Of a DNA stretch of 64,000 bases, positions 16,094 to 24,326 are shown in pieces (position 1 is the first letter of the stretch; each line of letters starts with the position of its first letter). A program made the position numbers and the translations under genes. The DNA comes from Sphingomonas adhaesiva (GTDB lineage Bacteria; Pseudomonadota; Alphaproteobacteria; Sphingomonadales; Sphingomonadaceae), in NCBI RefSeq assembly GCF_036946125.1, contig NZ_JAQIJT010000002.1:2354001-2418000 (forward strand), given 5' to 3'. The notes beneath the pieces were generated by a model. It was not told the DNA's origin. It did no database searches and saw only the letters and a list, made by a program, of their open reading frames with translations.

Positions 16094-17068
16094 ATGCTGC
16101 GCAGGATCCTCGCCGTCTTCGAACCCTTCGTCCTGATGCTGCTCGCCACCGTGGCGATCGCGTCGGTGCTGCCGCCGGTCGGCGCGGCGGCGACGGGGTT
16201 CGGCTGGGCGGCGGATGCGGGGATCGTGCTGCTGTTCTTCCTCCACGGCGCGAAGCTGTCGCGCGCGGCGATCGTCGACGGCCTGCGCAACGTCCGCCTC
16301 CACGCCGCGGTGTTCGCCACCACCTTCGTGCTGTTTCCGCTGCTGGGGCTGGGCATGACGGCGCTGCCGCTGCTCGATCCGCTGCTGGCGGCAGGCGTGC
16401 TGTTCCTGACGCTGCTGCCGTCGACCGTCCAGTCGTCGATCGCCTTCACCTCGATCGCGCGCGGCAATGTCGCCGCGGCGGTGTGCAGCGCCAGCTTCTC
16501 CAACCTCGCCGGGATCGTCGTCACCCCGCTGCTGGTCACCTTGCTGATGAAGGGCGCCGGCCAGGCGCACGTCTCGCTCGCGCAGGCGGAGGGGATCGTG
16601 CTCCAGCTGCTCGCCCCGTTCGTCGTCGGCCATTTGTCGCGCCGCTGGACCGCGCCGTGGATCGCGCGGCGCAAGTCGCTGGTGACGACGGTCGACCGCG
16701 GGTCGATCCTGCTCGTCGTCTATACCGCGTTCGGCGCGGCGGTGGCGGACGGGCTGTGGCACCGCGTGTCGGGCGCCGATCTCGCGGTACTGCTCGCGAT
16801 CGGCGGCGTGCTGCTCGCGGTCGTGCTGGCGGCGACCTGGTATGCGGCGAAGGCGCTGAAGCTGCCGCGCGCCGATGCGATCGTGCTGCTGTTCTGCGGG
16901 TCGAAGAAGAGCCTGGCCTCCGGCGTGCCGATCGCCGGGGTACTGTTCCCCGCGGCGCAGGTCGGCATGGTCATCCTGCCGGTGATGCTGTTCCACCAGA
17001 TCCAGCTGATCGCCTGCGCGGTGATCGCGCGGCGGCTGGGGGAGGCCGCACCGTCACCCCGGCCTTGA
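16094..17068 (+). CDS. SBF-like (bile acid:sodium symporter superfamily) transporter
   Basis: 324 residues with about ten hydrophobic segments. It matches the SBF-like subgroup (YfeH/RCH1 type): IVLLFFLHGAKLSR in the first repeat, FLTLLPSTVQSSIAFTSIA and GNVAAAVCSASFSNLAGI in the middle, and VLLFCGSKKSLASGVPIAGV plus VGMVILPVMLFHQIQL near the end. Substrates in this subgroup are poorly defined; cation-coupled organic anion transport is the general expectation. It follows nagA by 59 nt on the same strand, so it may be read through from the nag genes, but a role in amino-sugar uptake is not established. Confidence 0.85.
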   Translation: MLRRILAVFEPFVLMLLATVAIASVLPPVGAAATGFGWAADAGIVLLFFLHGAKLSRAAIVDGLRNVRLHAAVFATTFVLFPLLGLGMTALPLLDPLLAAGVLFLTLLPSTVQSSIAFTSIARGNVAAAVCSASFSNLAGIVVTPLLVTLLMKGAGQAHVSLAQAEGIVLQLLAPFVVGHLSRRWTAPWIARRKSLVTTVDRGSILLVVYTAFGAAVADGLWHRVSGADLAVLLAIGGVLLAVVLAATWYAAKALKLPRADAIVLLFCGSKKSLASGVPIAGVLFPAAQVGMVILPVMLFHQIQLIACAVIARRLGEAAPSPRP

Positions 17069-17111
17069 GCGGGGCTTTTGCAAAAACAGGGCAACGGCAT
17101 CGAATCCACGC

Positions 17112-17304
17112 CGTGCTCCTGCGCAGGCAGGAGTCCGGGGCCAGGCAGAACAACGCCTTATGGGACCTGTAACGCTGGGCTCCTGCCTGCGCAGGAGCAC
17201 GGCGTAGCCTTTTGCAAAGGTCTTGCATCGAGCCGGGGCCCCGCTTCTGCAAACGGCGGGAAGGAGGAAAAGCGGGACCCCGGGTCAAGCCCGGGGTGAC
17301 GGGA
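17112..17304. repeat. Palindromic intergenic repeat between convergent genes
   Basis: A near-perfect palindrome with arms GTGCTCCTGCGCAGGCAGGAG (from about 17113) and CTCCTGCCTGCGCAGGAGCAC (about 17180-17200) is followed at about 17270-17302 by a second repeat type, GGGACCCCGGGTCAAGCCCG, which extends over the glcB stop. It fills most of the gap between the convergent transporter and malate synthase genes and could act as a bidirectional terminator. Confidence 0.8.
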
Positions 17305-19390
17305 AGGCCGCCTTCTTCTGCGCACGGAAGCGGTGCAGCAGCGGCTCGGTATAGCCGCTCGGCTGCGTCTCTCCCTCGAACACCAGCGCGCGCGCCGCCT
17401 GGAACGCCAGGCTGTCCGCCTCGCGCCCCGCCATCGGCTCGTACAGCGCGTCGCCCGCATTCTGCGCGTCGACCTTCGCCGCCATCCGCCGGAGTGCCGC
17501 ATCCGCCTCGTCCGCGGTGGCGACGCCGTGCCGCAGCCAGTTCGCCATGTGCTGGCTGGAGATGCGCAGCGTCGCGCGGTCCTCCATCAGCCCGACGTCG
17601 TGGATGTCGGGCACCTTGGAACAGCCCACCCCCTGATCGACCCAGCGCACGACATAGCCCAGGATACCCTGCGCATTGTTGTCCAGTTCCTCGCGCACCT
17701 CGTCCGGTTGCCAGTTGCGCCCGATCGCGACCGGCACGTCGAGCAGCGCGTCGAGCCCGGTGACGCCCTCCGCCCGCCGCGCCTCGCGCCGTGCGAAGAC
17801 GTCGACGTCGTGATAATGCGTCGCGTGCAGCGTCGCCGCGGTGGGCGACGGCACCCAGGCGGTGTTCGCGCCGGTCATCGGATGCGCGACCTTCTGCTCC
17901 AGCATGTCGGCCATGCGGTCGGGTGCGGCCCACATCCCCTTGCCGATCTGCGCCTTGCCCGACAGCCCGCAAGCGAGCCCGATCTGGACGTTGCGATCCT
18001 CATACGCCTTGATCCAGCCGGCGTTCTTCATCTCGCCCTTGCGGATCATGGGGCCGGCGCGCATCGACGTGTGCATCTCGTCCCCGGTGCGATCCAGGAA
18101 GCCGGTGTTGATGAAGACGATACGGTCCCTCACCGCATGGATGCATGCCGCCAGATTGGCGGAGGTGCGCCGCTCCTCGTCCATCACCCCCACCTTGATC
18201 GTGTGCCGTGCGAGGCCCAGCAGATCCTCGACCGCATCGAACAGCCGGTCGGTGAACGCGACTTCCTCCGGCCCGTGCATCTTGGGCTTCACGATATAGA
18301 TCGAGCCCGCGCGGCTGTTGGTGCCCTTATCATGCATCGCGATGAGGCTGGTGACGATCGCGTCCAATATCCCCTCGGGCGCCTCGCTGCCGTCCGCCAG
18401 CAGCACCGCGGGCGTCGTCATCAGATGGCCGACGTTGCGCACGAACATCAGGCTGCGCCCCGGCAGCGTAAAGTTGCTGCCGTCGGGCGCGACATAGTCG
18501 CGGTCCGCGTTCAGCCGCCGCGTCATCGTCGCGCCGTTCTTCTCGAACGTCTCGGTCAGGTCGCCCTTCATCAGCCCCAGCCAGTTGGCATAGGCCGCGA
18601 CCTTGTCCGCCGCATCGACCGCGGCGATCGAATCCTCCAGGTCCGCGATCGTCGTCAGCGCGGATTCGAGCACCACGTCCGCCAGTCCGGCGGGATCGTC
18701 GCGCCCGATCGGATGGTGGCGGTCGATCACGAGCTCGATATGCAGCCCGTTGTGGCGCAGCAGCAGGTTGTCGCCCGCGCGCCCGACCAGCTGTGCGGGG
18801 TCGGCGAGCGTCGGCTCGCCCCCCTGCCAGTCGCGCCAGCTTCCCTGCGCCAGCGGCACGCTGCGATCCAGGAACGACTTGGCCCAGGCGATCACCTGCG
18901 CGCCGCGGGTCGCGTCATACCCCTTCCCCGCCGGCGCGCCCGGCAGGGCATCGGTGCCGTACAGCGCGTCGTACAGGCTGCCCCAGCGCGCGTTGGCGGC
19001 GTTGAGCAGGAAGCGCGCGTTGAGGATCGGCACCACCAGCTGCGGCCCGGCGGAGGTCGCGATCTCCGCATCCACGTTCTGCGATCCGATCGCGAACGGC
19101 GCGGGTTCCTCGACCAGATAGCCGATCTCGCGCAGGAACGCCTGATAGTCGCGCTGGTCGATCGGCTTGCCCGCACGATCGTCGTGCCAGACGTCGATCT
19201 TCGCCTGCAATGCGTCGCGCACCGCCAGCAGCCGCGCATTCTCCGGCGCGAAGGTCGAGAAGATATTCGCCGTGCCGTGCCAGAATGCCGCCGCGTCGAT
19301 CCCGGTCCCCGGCAGCGCACGCTCCTCGACGAACGCCGCCAATGCCGCCGCGACCTTCAGCCCTGCGCGATCCTCGTACCGCTCCGCCAC
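17285..19390 (-). CDS. glcB: Malate synthase G
   Basis: Condenses glyoxylate with acetyl-CoA to malate in the glyoxylate shunt and glycolate use. The 701-residue length is typical of the G form. Signatures are RHNGLHIELVIDRHHPIG, LEDSIAAVDAADKVAAYANW, GTNSRAGSIYIVKPKMHGPE, IKVGVMDEERRTSANLAACI, GFLDRTGDEMHTSM, and the catalytic-Asp segment KVPDIHDVGLMEDRATLRIS. Start ATG 19390. Monocistronic; the divergent neighbour is a LysR regulator. No isocitrate lyase gene is present in the window. Confidence 0.97.
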   Translation of the reverse strand: MAERYEDRAGLKVAAALAAFVEERALPGTGIDAAAFWHGTANIFSTFAPENARLLAVRDALQAKIDVWHDDRAGKPIDQRDYQAFLREIGYLVEEPAPFAIGSQNVDAEIATSAGPQLVVPILNARFLLNAANARWGSLYDALYGTDALPGAPAGKGYDATRGAQVIAWAKSFLDRSVPLAQGSWRDWQGGEPTLADPAQLVGRAGDNLLLRHNGLHIELVIDRHHPIGRDDPAGLADVVLESALTTIADLEDSIAAVDAADKVAAYANWLGLMKGDLTETFEKNGATMTRRLNADRDYVAPDGSNFTLPGRSLMFVRNVGHLMTTPAVLLADGSEAPEGILDAIVTSLIAMHDKGTNSRAGSIYIVKPKMHGPEEVAFTDRLFDAVEDLLGLARHTIKVGVMDEERRTSANLAACIHAVRDRIVFINTGFLDRTGDEMHTSMRAGPMIRKGEMKNAGWIKAYEDRNVQIGLACGLSGKAQIGKGMWAAPDRMADMLEQKVAHPMTGANTAWVPSPTAATLHATHYHDVDVFARREARRAEGVTGLDALLDVPVAIGRNWQPDEVREELDNNAQGILGYVVRWVDQGVGCSKVPDIHDVGLMEDRATLRISSQHMANWLRHGVATADEADAALRRMAAKVDAQNAGDALYEPMAGREADSLAFQAARALVFEGETQPSGYTEPLLHRFRAQKKAAFPSPRA

Positions 19391-19471
19391 GTCATCTCTC
19401 CGTCGTCAGCCGTCATTGCTCCGCCACGCTTGCAATGACGAATCGGCGCAAACCTAGACGCCTCGAATTCA

Positions 19472-19488
19472 CTTCGGTAGCAGCGAAG
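19472..19488. promoter_or_regulatory. Candidate LysR-type binding box
   Basis: CTTCG-N7-CGAAG, containing the T-N11-A pattern typical of LysR-family sites, lies 31 nt upstream of the LysR gene start in the gap shared with divergent glcB. It suggests autoregulation and possible control of glcB. Predicted only. Confidence 0.4.
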
Positions 19489-19519
19489 ATCGCCAAACAC
19501 CTTTTCCCCAGAGGAACGA

Positions 19520-20413
19520 ATGAACCCCGATTACGCGCTGTTCGCGCAGGTGGTGGAGGCCGGCAGCCTCAGCGCGGCGGCGCGCGCGCTCGCCATCTCC
19601 CCCGCGATGGTGTCGAAGCGGCTGGCGCGGCTGGAGGCGCGGCTGGGCGTGCGGCTGGTCCACCGCACCACCCGCCGCCTGTCGCTGACGGACGCGGGCG
19701 AGGCGTTCCACGCCGACCTCGCCGTCATCCTGCAATCGCTGCGCGAGGCGGAACACCGCGTCATGGGCACCAGCGCGCATCCGGCCGGGCGGCTGCGCGT
19801 GTCCGCCCCGACCTCGTTCGGGCGGCTCCACCTCACCCCGCACCTCCACGCCTTCCTCGCGGCGCATCCCCGCATCACCGTCGAGCTCGACCTGAGCGAC
19901 GCCTATGTCGATCTGATCGCGCAGCGGATCGACGTCGCGATCCGCATCGCCGCCGACGTCCCCACCAGCCTCGCCGCGCACCGGCTGGGGCGCAACCGCC
20001 GTATCCTGTGTGCCAGCCCCCGCTACCTGACGCAGTCGGGAACGCCGGCCACACCCGCCGCGCTGCCCGCCCACCGCCTGCTCGCCGCGGACGGGCAATG
20101 GCCGTGGCGACTGGTCGGCCCGGACGGTCAACGCCGCGCGGTCGACGGTATCAGCCACGTCCGCACCAATTCCAGCGAAGTCGTCCGCGAGCTGGCGCTG
20201 ACCGGCGTCGGCATCGCGCTGCGCTCGCTGTGGGATGTCGGCGAGGCGCTGTCGAACGGCACGCTGGTGCGCGTGCTGCCGGACTGGGAGGGGCCGGACG
20301 ACCTCGCCATCTGGGCCGTCCACCCGCGCGCCGCCGCGATCCCCCCGGCGGTGACCGCGTTCGTCGCCTTCCTGACCGAGACGATCGACCCGGAGGCGTG
20401 GGAACAGCCATAG
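19520..20413 (+). CDS. LysR-family transcriptional regulator
   Basis: 297 residues from ATG 19520 (AGAGGAACGA ribosome site). The N-terminal helix-turn-helix (FAQVVEAGSLSAAARALAIS, then SKRLARLEARLGVRL) is followed by a periplasmic-binding-like effector domain. The sequence resembles the DsdA/AaeR-like group with the linker HRTTRRLSLTDAGEAFH. The target is unknown. It lies between divergent glcB and the co-directional hppD gene, so either could be regulated; the 94-nt gap to hppD carries no obvious terminator. Confidence 0.9.
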   Translation: MNPDYALFAQVVEAGSLSAAARALAISPAMVSKRLARLEARLGVRLVHRTTRRLSLTDAGEAFHADLAVILQSLREAEHRVMGTSAHPAGRLRVSAPTSFGRLHLTPHLHAFLAAHPRITVELDLSDAYVDLIAQRIDVAIRIAADVPTSLAAHRLGRNRRILCASPRYLTQSGTPATPAALPAHRLLAADGQWPWRLVGPDGQRRAVDGISHVRTNSSEVVRELALTGVGIALRSLWDVGEALSNGTLVRVLPDWEGPDDLAIWAVHPRAAAIPPAVTAFVAFLTETIDPEAWEQP

Positions 20414-20507
20414 CCCTGATCGCCGCCATGATAGTATCCATTGACACCACCTCCCTCCCGCGCCACATTCGTCTCATCTGTTACCATCTTCGACGAAGGC
20501 GCGCTTC

Positions 20508-21578
20508 ATGGACCATATGGACGTCAACCCGATGGGCCTCGACGGATTCGAGTTCTGCGAATTCACCTCGCCCGATCCCGATCGCATGGCCGCACAGCTG
20601 GAGCAGTTCGGCTTCGTCGCCGCCTCGCGCCATCCGACCCGCGACGTCGTCCGCTACAAGCAGGGACGCATCAACCTCCTGCTGAACCGCATGACCGCGG
20701 GGCAGGCGGCGGAATTCCGCGCCGCGCACGGCCCGTCCGCCAACGGCATGGCCTTCCGCGTGCAGGACGCGCGCGCCGCCTACGAGGCGGCGCTCGCCCG
20801 TGGCGCCAAGGCGGCGGACCCGGCGCAGAGCGCGCTGGGCGACGGCGCCTATGTCCTCCAGGGGATCGGCGGCTCGCTGCTGTATCTGGTCGATCGCCAT
20901 GGCGCCGCCGGCACGATCTACGACGATTGGGATCAGGTGGAGGGCGCGGCCGAGGCGGAGGCCGCGAACAACGTCGGGCTCGACCTGCTCGACCACCTGA
21001 CCCACAACGTCAACCGCGGCCAGATGCGCGTCTGGGCGGAATTCTACGGCCAGATCTTCGGCTTCGAGGAGCAGAAGTATTTCGACATCAAGGGCAAGGC
21101 CACGGGTCTGTTCAGCCAGGCGATGATCGCCCCCGACCGCGCGATCCGCATCCCGCTCAACGAAAGCCAGGACGACAAGAGCCAGATCGAGGAATTCATC
21201 CGCGAGTATAACGGCGAGGGCATCCAGCACCTCGCGCTTACTACCGACGACATCTACGAGACGGTGGAGAAGCTGCGCGCGCGCGGCGTCCGGTTGCAGG
21301 ATACGATCGAGACCTATTACGAGCTGGTCGACAAGCGCGTCCCGGGCCATGGCGAGGATCTGGAGCGGCTGCGCCGGAACCGCATCCTGATCGACGGCAA
21401 CGTGGAGGAGGAGGGCATCCTGCTCCAGATCTTCACCGAGAACATGTTCGGGCCGATCTTCTTCGAGATCATCCAGCGCAAGGGCAACGAGGGCTTCGGC
21501 AACGGCAATTTCCAGGCGCTGTACGAAAGCATCGAGCTGGACCAGATCCGGCGCGGCGTGGTGACGGTCGACGCATAA
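20508..21578 (+). CDS. hppD: 4-hydroxyphenylpyruvate dioxygenase
   Basis: Converts 4-hydroxyphenylpyruvate to homogentisate, the second step of tyrosine breakdown. The 356-residue protein has the two-domain vicinal-oxygen-chelate fold. Iron ligands are visible in LDLLDHLTHNV (His), EGIQHLALTTDDI (His) and IFTENMFGPIFFEIIQRKG (Glu). The C-terminal GFGNGNFQALYESIELDQ is the usual lid helix. Starts at ATG 20508; an in-frame ATG at 20517 is an alternative. It heads the homogentisate gene group and is followed by a 350-nt repeat-filled gap before hmgA. Confidence 0.96.
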   Translation: MDHMDVNPMGLDGFEFCEFTSPDPDRMAAQLEQFGFVAASRHPTRDVVRYKQGRINLLLNRMTAGQAAEFRAAHGPSANGMAFRVQDARAAYEAALARGAKAADPAQSALGDGAYVLQGIGGSLLYLVDRHGAAGTIYDDWDQVEGAAEAEAANNVGLDLLDHLTHNVNRGQMRVWAEFYGQIFGFEEQKYFDIKGKATGLFSQAMIAPDRAIRIPLNESQDDKSQIEEFIREYNGEGIQHLALTTDDIYETVEKLRARGVRLQDTIETYYELVDKRVPGHGEDLERLRRNRILIDGNVEEEGILLQIFTENMFGPIFFEIIQRKGNEGFGNGNFQALYESIELDQIRRGVVTVDA

Positions 21579-21714
21579 GCGTCGACCTCACGCCGCGCGC
21601 AGGCGCGGCCCGCGCCCGGCCGGCACGGCAAGGCCGGCCCACAGGGCCCGGCTTCGCCGGGTCCGACGGGCCGGCGGGTGGATGAGCGGGACCGCGGCCC
21701 ACACGTCACCCCGG

Positions 21715-21900
21715 GGCTTGACCCGGGGTCCCGCTTCTTTTCCACCGGCGCGAGAAGAAGCGGGACCCCGGATCAAGTCCGGGGTGACGCAGATGCCACC
21801 CACCCCGTCATTCCCGCGAAGGCGCGAATCCAGATACGTTGCCGCCACGAACCCATCGACGCCCAGCGCTTCTGGATCCCCGCCTCCGCGGGGATGACGT
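21715..21900. repeat. Two palindromic repeats in the hppD-hmgA gap
   Basis: The 21579-21928 gap contains two different palindromes. 21715-21787 has arms GTCACCCCGGGGCTTGACCC and GGGACCCCGGATCAAGTCCG. About 21807-21900 has arms GTCATTCCCGCGAAGGCG and CGCCTCCGCGGGGATGAC. Both are transcribed-hairpin types found widely in alphaproteobacterial genomes. A small G+C-rich inverted repeat around 21595-21660 may end the hppD transcript. No gene is seen. Confidence 0.72.
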
Positions 21901-21928
21901 AAGATAGCGAGACGGAGAGGAGACACCG

Positions 21929-23212
21929 ATGACCTACCACCCCGGCTTCGCCAACCACGTCGCGACCGAAGCCGTCGCGAACGCGCTCCCGATCGGTCGC
22001 AACTCTCCCCAGCGCGCGCCCTTCGGCCTCTATGCCGAACAGCTCTCCGGCACCGCCTTCACCGCGCCGCGGCACGAAAACCGGCGCAGCTGGCTCTACC
22101 GCCTGCGCCCCACCGCGCAGCATCCGCCGTTCGTCCGCTACGACGGGGCGCCGCACCTGAAATCCGCTCCGTTCGACGAGCTGCCCCCCAGCCCCAACCG
22201 GCTGCGCTGGGACCCGCTTGCGCTCCCCGCCACGCCGACCGACTGGGTCGACGGCCTGGTCAGCTACGGCGGGACCGGCAGCGTCGCGGAGCAGACCGGG
22301 GTCGGCATCCACCTCTACGCCGCGACCGCCGACATGGAGCGCGCCTTCTTCTCCGCCGATGGCGAGCTGCTGATCGTGCCGCAGCAGGGCCGGCTCGCGA
22401 TCGATACGGAACTGGGACGGATGGACGTCGCCCCGCTCCAGATCGCGCTGATCCCGCGCGGGGTGCGCTTCCGCGTCCGGCTGCCCGACGGTGCGGCGCG
22501 CGGCTATGTCTGCGAGAATTACGGGAGCCTGTTCCGCCTCCCCGACCTCGGCCCGATCGGCGCCAACGGCCTCGCCAATCCGCGCGATTTCGAGACGCCG
22601 GCGGCCTGGTTCGAGGATGTCGACGCCCCCTTCACCGTCATCCAGAAGTTTCAGGGCGCGCTCTGGTCGACGCGGCTCGACCATTCGCCGTTCGACGTCG
22701 TCGCCTGGCACGGCAATCTCGCCCCGTGCCGCTACGATCTGACGCGGTTCAACACCGTCAACACCGTCAGTTTCGATCATCCCGACCCGTCGATCTTCAC
22801 GGTGCTCACCTCGCCCAGCGACACGCCGGGCACCGCCAATTGCGATTTCGTGATCTTCCCGCCGCGCTGGATGGTGGCGGAGGACACGTTCCGCCCGCCC
22901 TGGTTCCACCGCAACGTGATGAGCGAGTTCATGGGGCTCATCACCGGCGCCTATGATGCCAAGGAAGGCGGCGGCTTCGCCCCCGGCGGCGCGTCGCTCC
23001 ACAATCAGATGAACGGTCACGGCCCCGACCAGGCGACGCACGAAAAGGCCTCGACCGCCGAGCTTCGGCCGGTGAAGATCGCCGACACGATGGCCTTCAT
23101 GTTCGAAACCCGCCACGTCGTCCGCCCGACCCGCTGGGCGATGGAGACGCCGGCCATGCAGCTCGACTATGACGACGTCTGGTCGGGCTTCGCCAAGGCG
23201 CAGTTGCCGTGA
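21929..23212 (+). CDS. hmgA: Homogentisate 1,2-dioxygenase
   Basis: Opens the homogentisate ring to maleylacetoacetate. 427 residues with the cupin-type fold. N-terminal motifs are GFANHVATEA and NRRSWLYRLRPTA. The iron site is in PPWFHRNVMSEFMGL (His, Glu) and the downstream SLHNQMNGHGPD (His). A strong ribosome site (GGAGAGGAGA) precedes ATG 21929. Its TGA overlaps the GTG of maiA by four bases, so the two are coupled. Confidence 0.97.
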   Translation: MTYHPGFANHVATEAVANALPIGRNSPQRAPFGLYAEQLSGTAFTAPRHENRRSWLYRLRPTAQHPPFVRYDGAPHLKSAPFDELPPSPNRLRWDPLALPATPTDWVDGLVSYGGTGSVAEQTGVGIHLYAATADMERAFFSADGELLIVPQQGRLAIDTELGRMDVAPLQIALIPRGVRFRVRLPDGAARGYVCENYGSLFRLPDLGPIGANGLANPRDFETPAAWFEDVDAPFTVIQKFQGALWSTRLDHSPFDVVAWHGNLAPCRYDLTRFNTVNTVSFDHPDPSIFTVLTSPSDTPGTANCDFVIFPPRWMVAEDTFRPPWFHRNVMSEFMGLITGAYDAKEGGGFAPGGASLHNQMNGHGPDQATHEKASTAELRPVKIADTMAFMFETRHVVRPTRWAMETPAMQLDYDDVWSGFAKAQLP

Positions 23213-23838
23213 TCCTGCACGGCTATTGGCGCTCCAGCGCGGCGTACCGCGTCCGCATCGCGCTCGCGCTGAAGGGCGTCGCCTACGACCAGGCCACCCA
23301 CGACCTGCGCCGCGGCGAGCAGCGCGCGCTGGGCGGCCTCAACCCACAGCCGCTGGTACCCGCGCTGGAAACCCACGACGGCGTGCTGACGCAAAGCCCC
23401 GCGATCCTCGAATGGGTCGAGGAGACGTTTCCCGAGCCGCCGCTGCTGCCCTCCCGCGCTGCCGACCGCGCCGTCGTCCGCGCGATGGCGGCGATCGTCG
23501 CGTGCGACATCCACCCGGTCAACAACCTGCGCGTGCTGAACGCGCTGCGCACCGACCTGTCCGCGGACGAGGCGATCGTGCAGCGCTGGATCGCGCGCTG
23601 GATCGCGGACGGCTTCACCGCGCTGGAGGTGCTGATCGCGCGCCACGGGCGCGGCTTCGCGTTCGGCGACGCACCGACGCTGGCCGACTGCCATCTGGTG
23701 CCGCAGGTCTATGGCGCGGAGCGTTTCGCGGTCGACCTCACCCCCTATCCCGCCTTGCGGGCGGCGGCGGAAAACGCCCGCGCGCTCCCCGCCTTCGCCG
23801 CCGCGCACCCCGCGGTACAGCCCGATGCGGATGCGTGA
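23209..23838 (+). CDS. maiA: Maleylacetoacetate isomerase (zeta-class GST)
   Basis: Glutathione-dependent isomerisation of maleylacetoacetate to fumarylacetoacetate. 209 residues from GTG 23209, which overlaps the hmgA stop. The zeta-class motif appears as RSSAAYRVRIALALKG, with Ala-Ala in place of Cys-x as in many bacterial members. QSPAILEWVEETFPEP, DIHPVNNLRVLN and TLADCHLVPQVYGAERF are family-typical. The next enzyme, fumarylacetoacetase, is not encoded in this window and must lie elsewhere. Confidence 0.94.
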   Translation: MILHGYWRSSAAYRVRIALALKGVAYDQATHDLRRGEQRALGGLNPQPLVPALETHDGVLTQSPAILEWVEETFPEPPLLPSRAADRAVVRAMAAIVACDIHPVNNLRVLNALRTDLSADEAIVQRWIARWIADGFTALEVLIARHGRGFAFGDAPTLADCHLVPQVYGAERFAVDLTPYPALRAAAENARALPAFAAAHPAVQPDADA

Positions 23839-23855
23839 TCGCCAACTACCCCACC

Positions 23856-23951
23856 GTCACCCCGGACTTGTTCCGGGGTTCAGGGTTCCGCGCGCCTCAC
23901 GCCCGCTGATGACGCGGAACCCTGGATGCCGGGACGAGCCCGGCATGACGG
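23856..23951. repeat. Palindromic intergenic repeat
   Basis: The 120-nt gap between maiA and the Rieske gene is nearly all repeat: GTCACCCCGGACTTGTTCCG, then GGGTTCCGCG paired with CGCGGAACCC, ending in the hairpin ATGCCGGGACGAGCCCGGCAT. The terminal hairpin equals that near 7109. Confidence 0.75.
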
Positions 23952-23958
23952 TGCGCAC

Positions 23959-24318
23959 ATGACCGACCGCCTCACCACCACCCCCGCCGGCGTCAAACTC
24001 GGCCCGCTCGACCTCATCCCCGACAACACCGCACGCAATTTCGTGCTCCAGATGCGCGCCGGGCGCTTCCACGGCTTCGTCGTGCGCCGCGGCGACGCGG
24101 TGTTCGGCTATGTCGACCGCTGCCCGCACATGGGGCTGCCGCTGGCGCAGAAGCTCGACGAATATCTCAGCCCCGATGCGTCCGTCATCGCGTGCAGCTG
24201 GCATTCCGCGCTGTTCCGTATCGAGGACGGCGCGTGCGTCGGCGGGCCCTGCGCGGGGCAGCGGCTGACGCCGTGGCCGGTCGCGGTGGTCGACGGGATG
24301 CTGACGACGGGCGTATAG
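23959..24318 (+). CDS. Rieske [2Fe-2S] ferredoxin-like protein
   Basis: 119 residues starting ATG 23959 (MTDRLTTTPAGVKLG). It is a single Rieske domain with ligands in RCPHMGLPL (Cys-x-His) and CSWHSALFRIEDG (Cys-x2-His). There is no signal peptide or membrane anchor, so it is a soluble electron carrier or the small partner of an oxygenase. No oxygenase subunit is adjacent. It follows the homogentisate genes and is 8 nt from the D-lactate dehydrogenase start. Confidence 0.88.
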   Translation: MTDRLTTTPAGVKLGPLDLIPDNTARNFVLQMRAGRFHGFVVRRGDAVFGYVDRCPHMGLPLAQKLDEYLSPDASVIACSWHSALFRIEDGACVGGPCAGQRLTPWPVAVVDGMLTTGV

Positions 24319-24326
24319 CCGCGCGC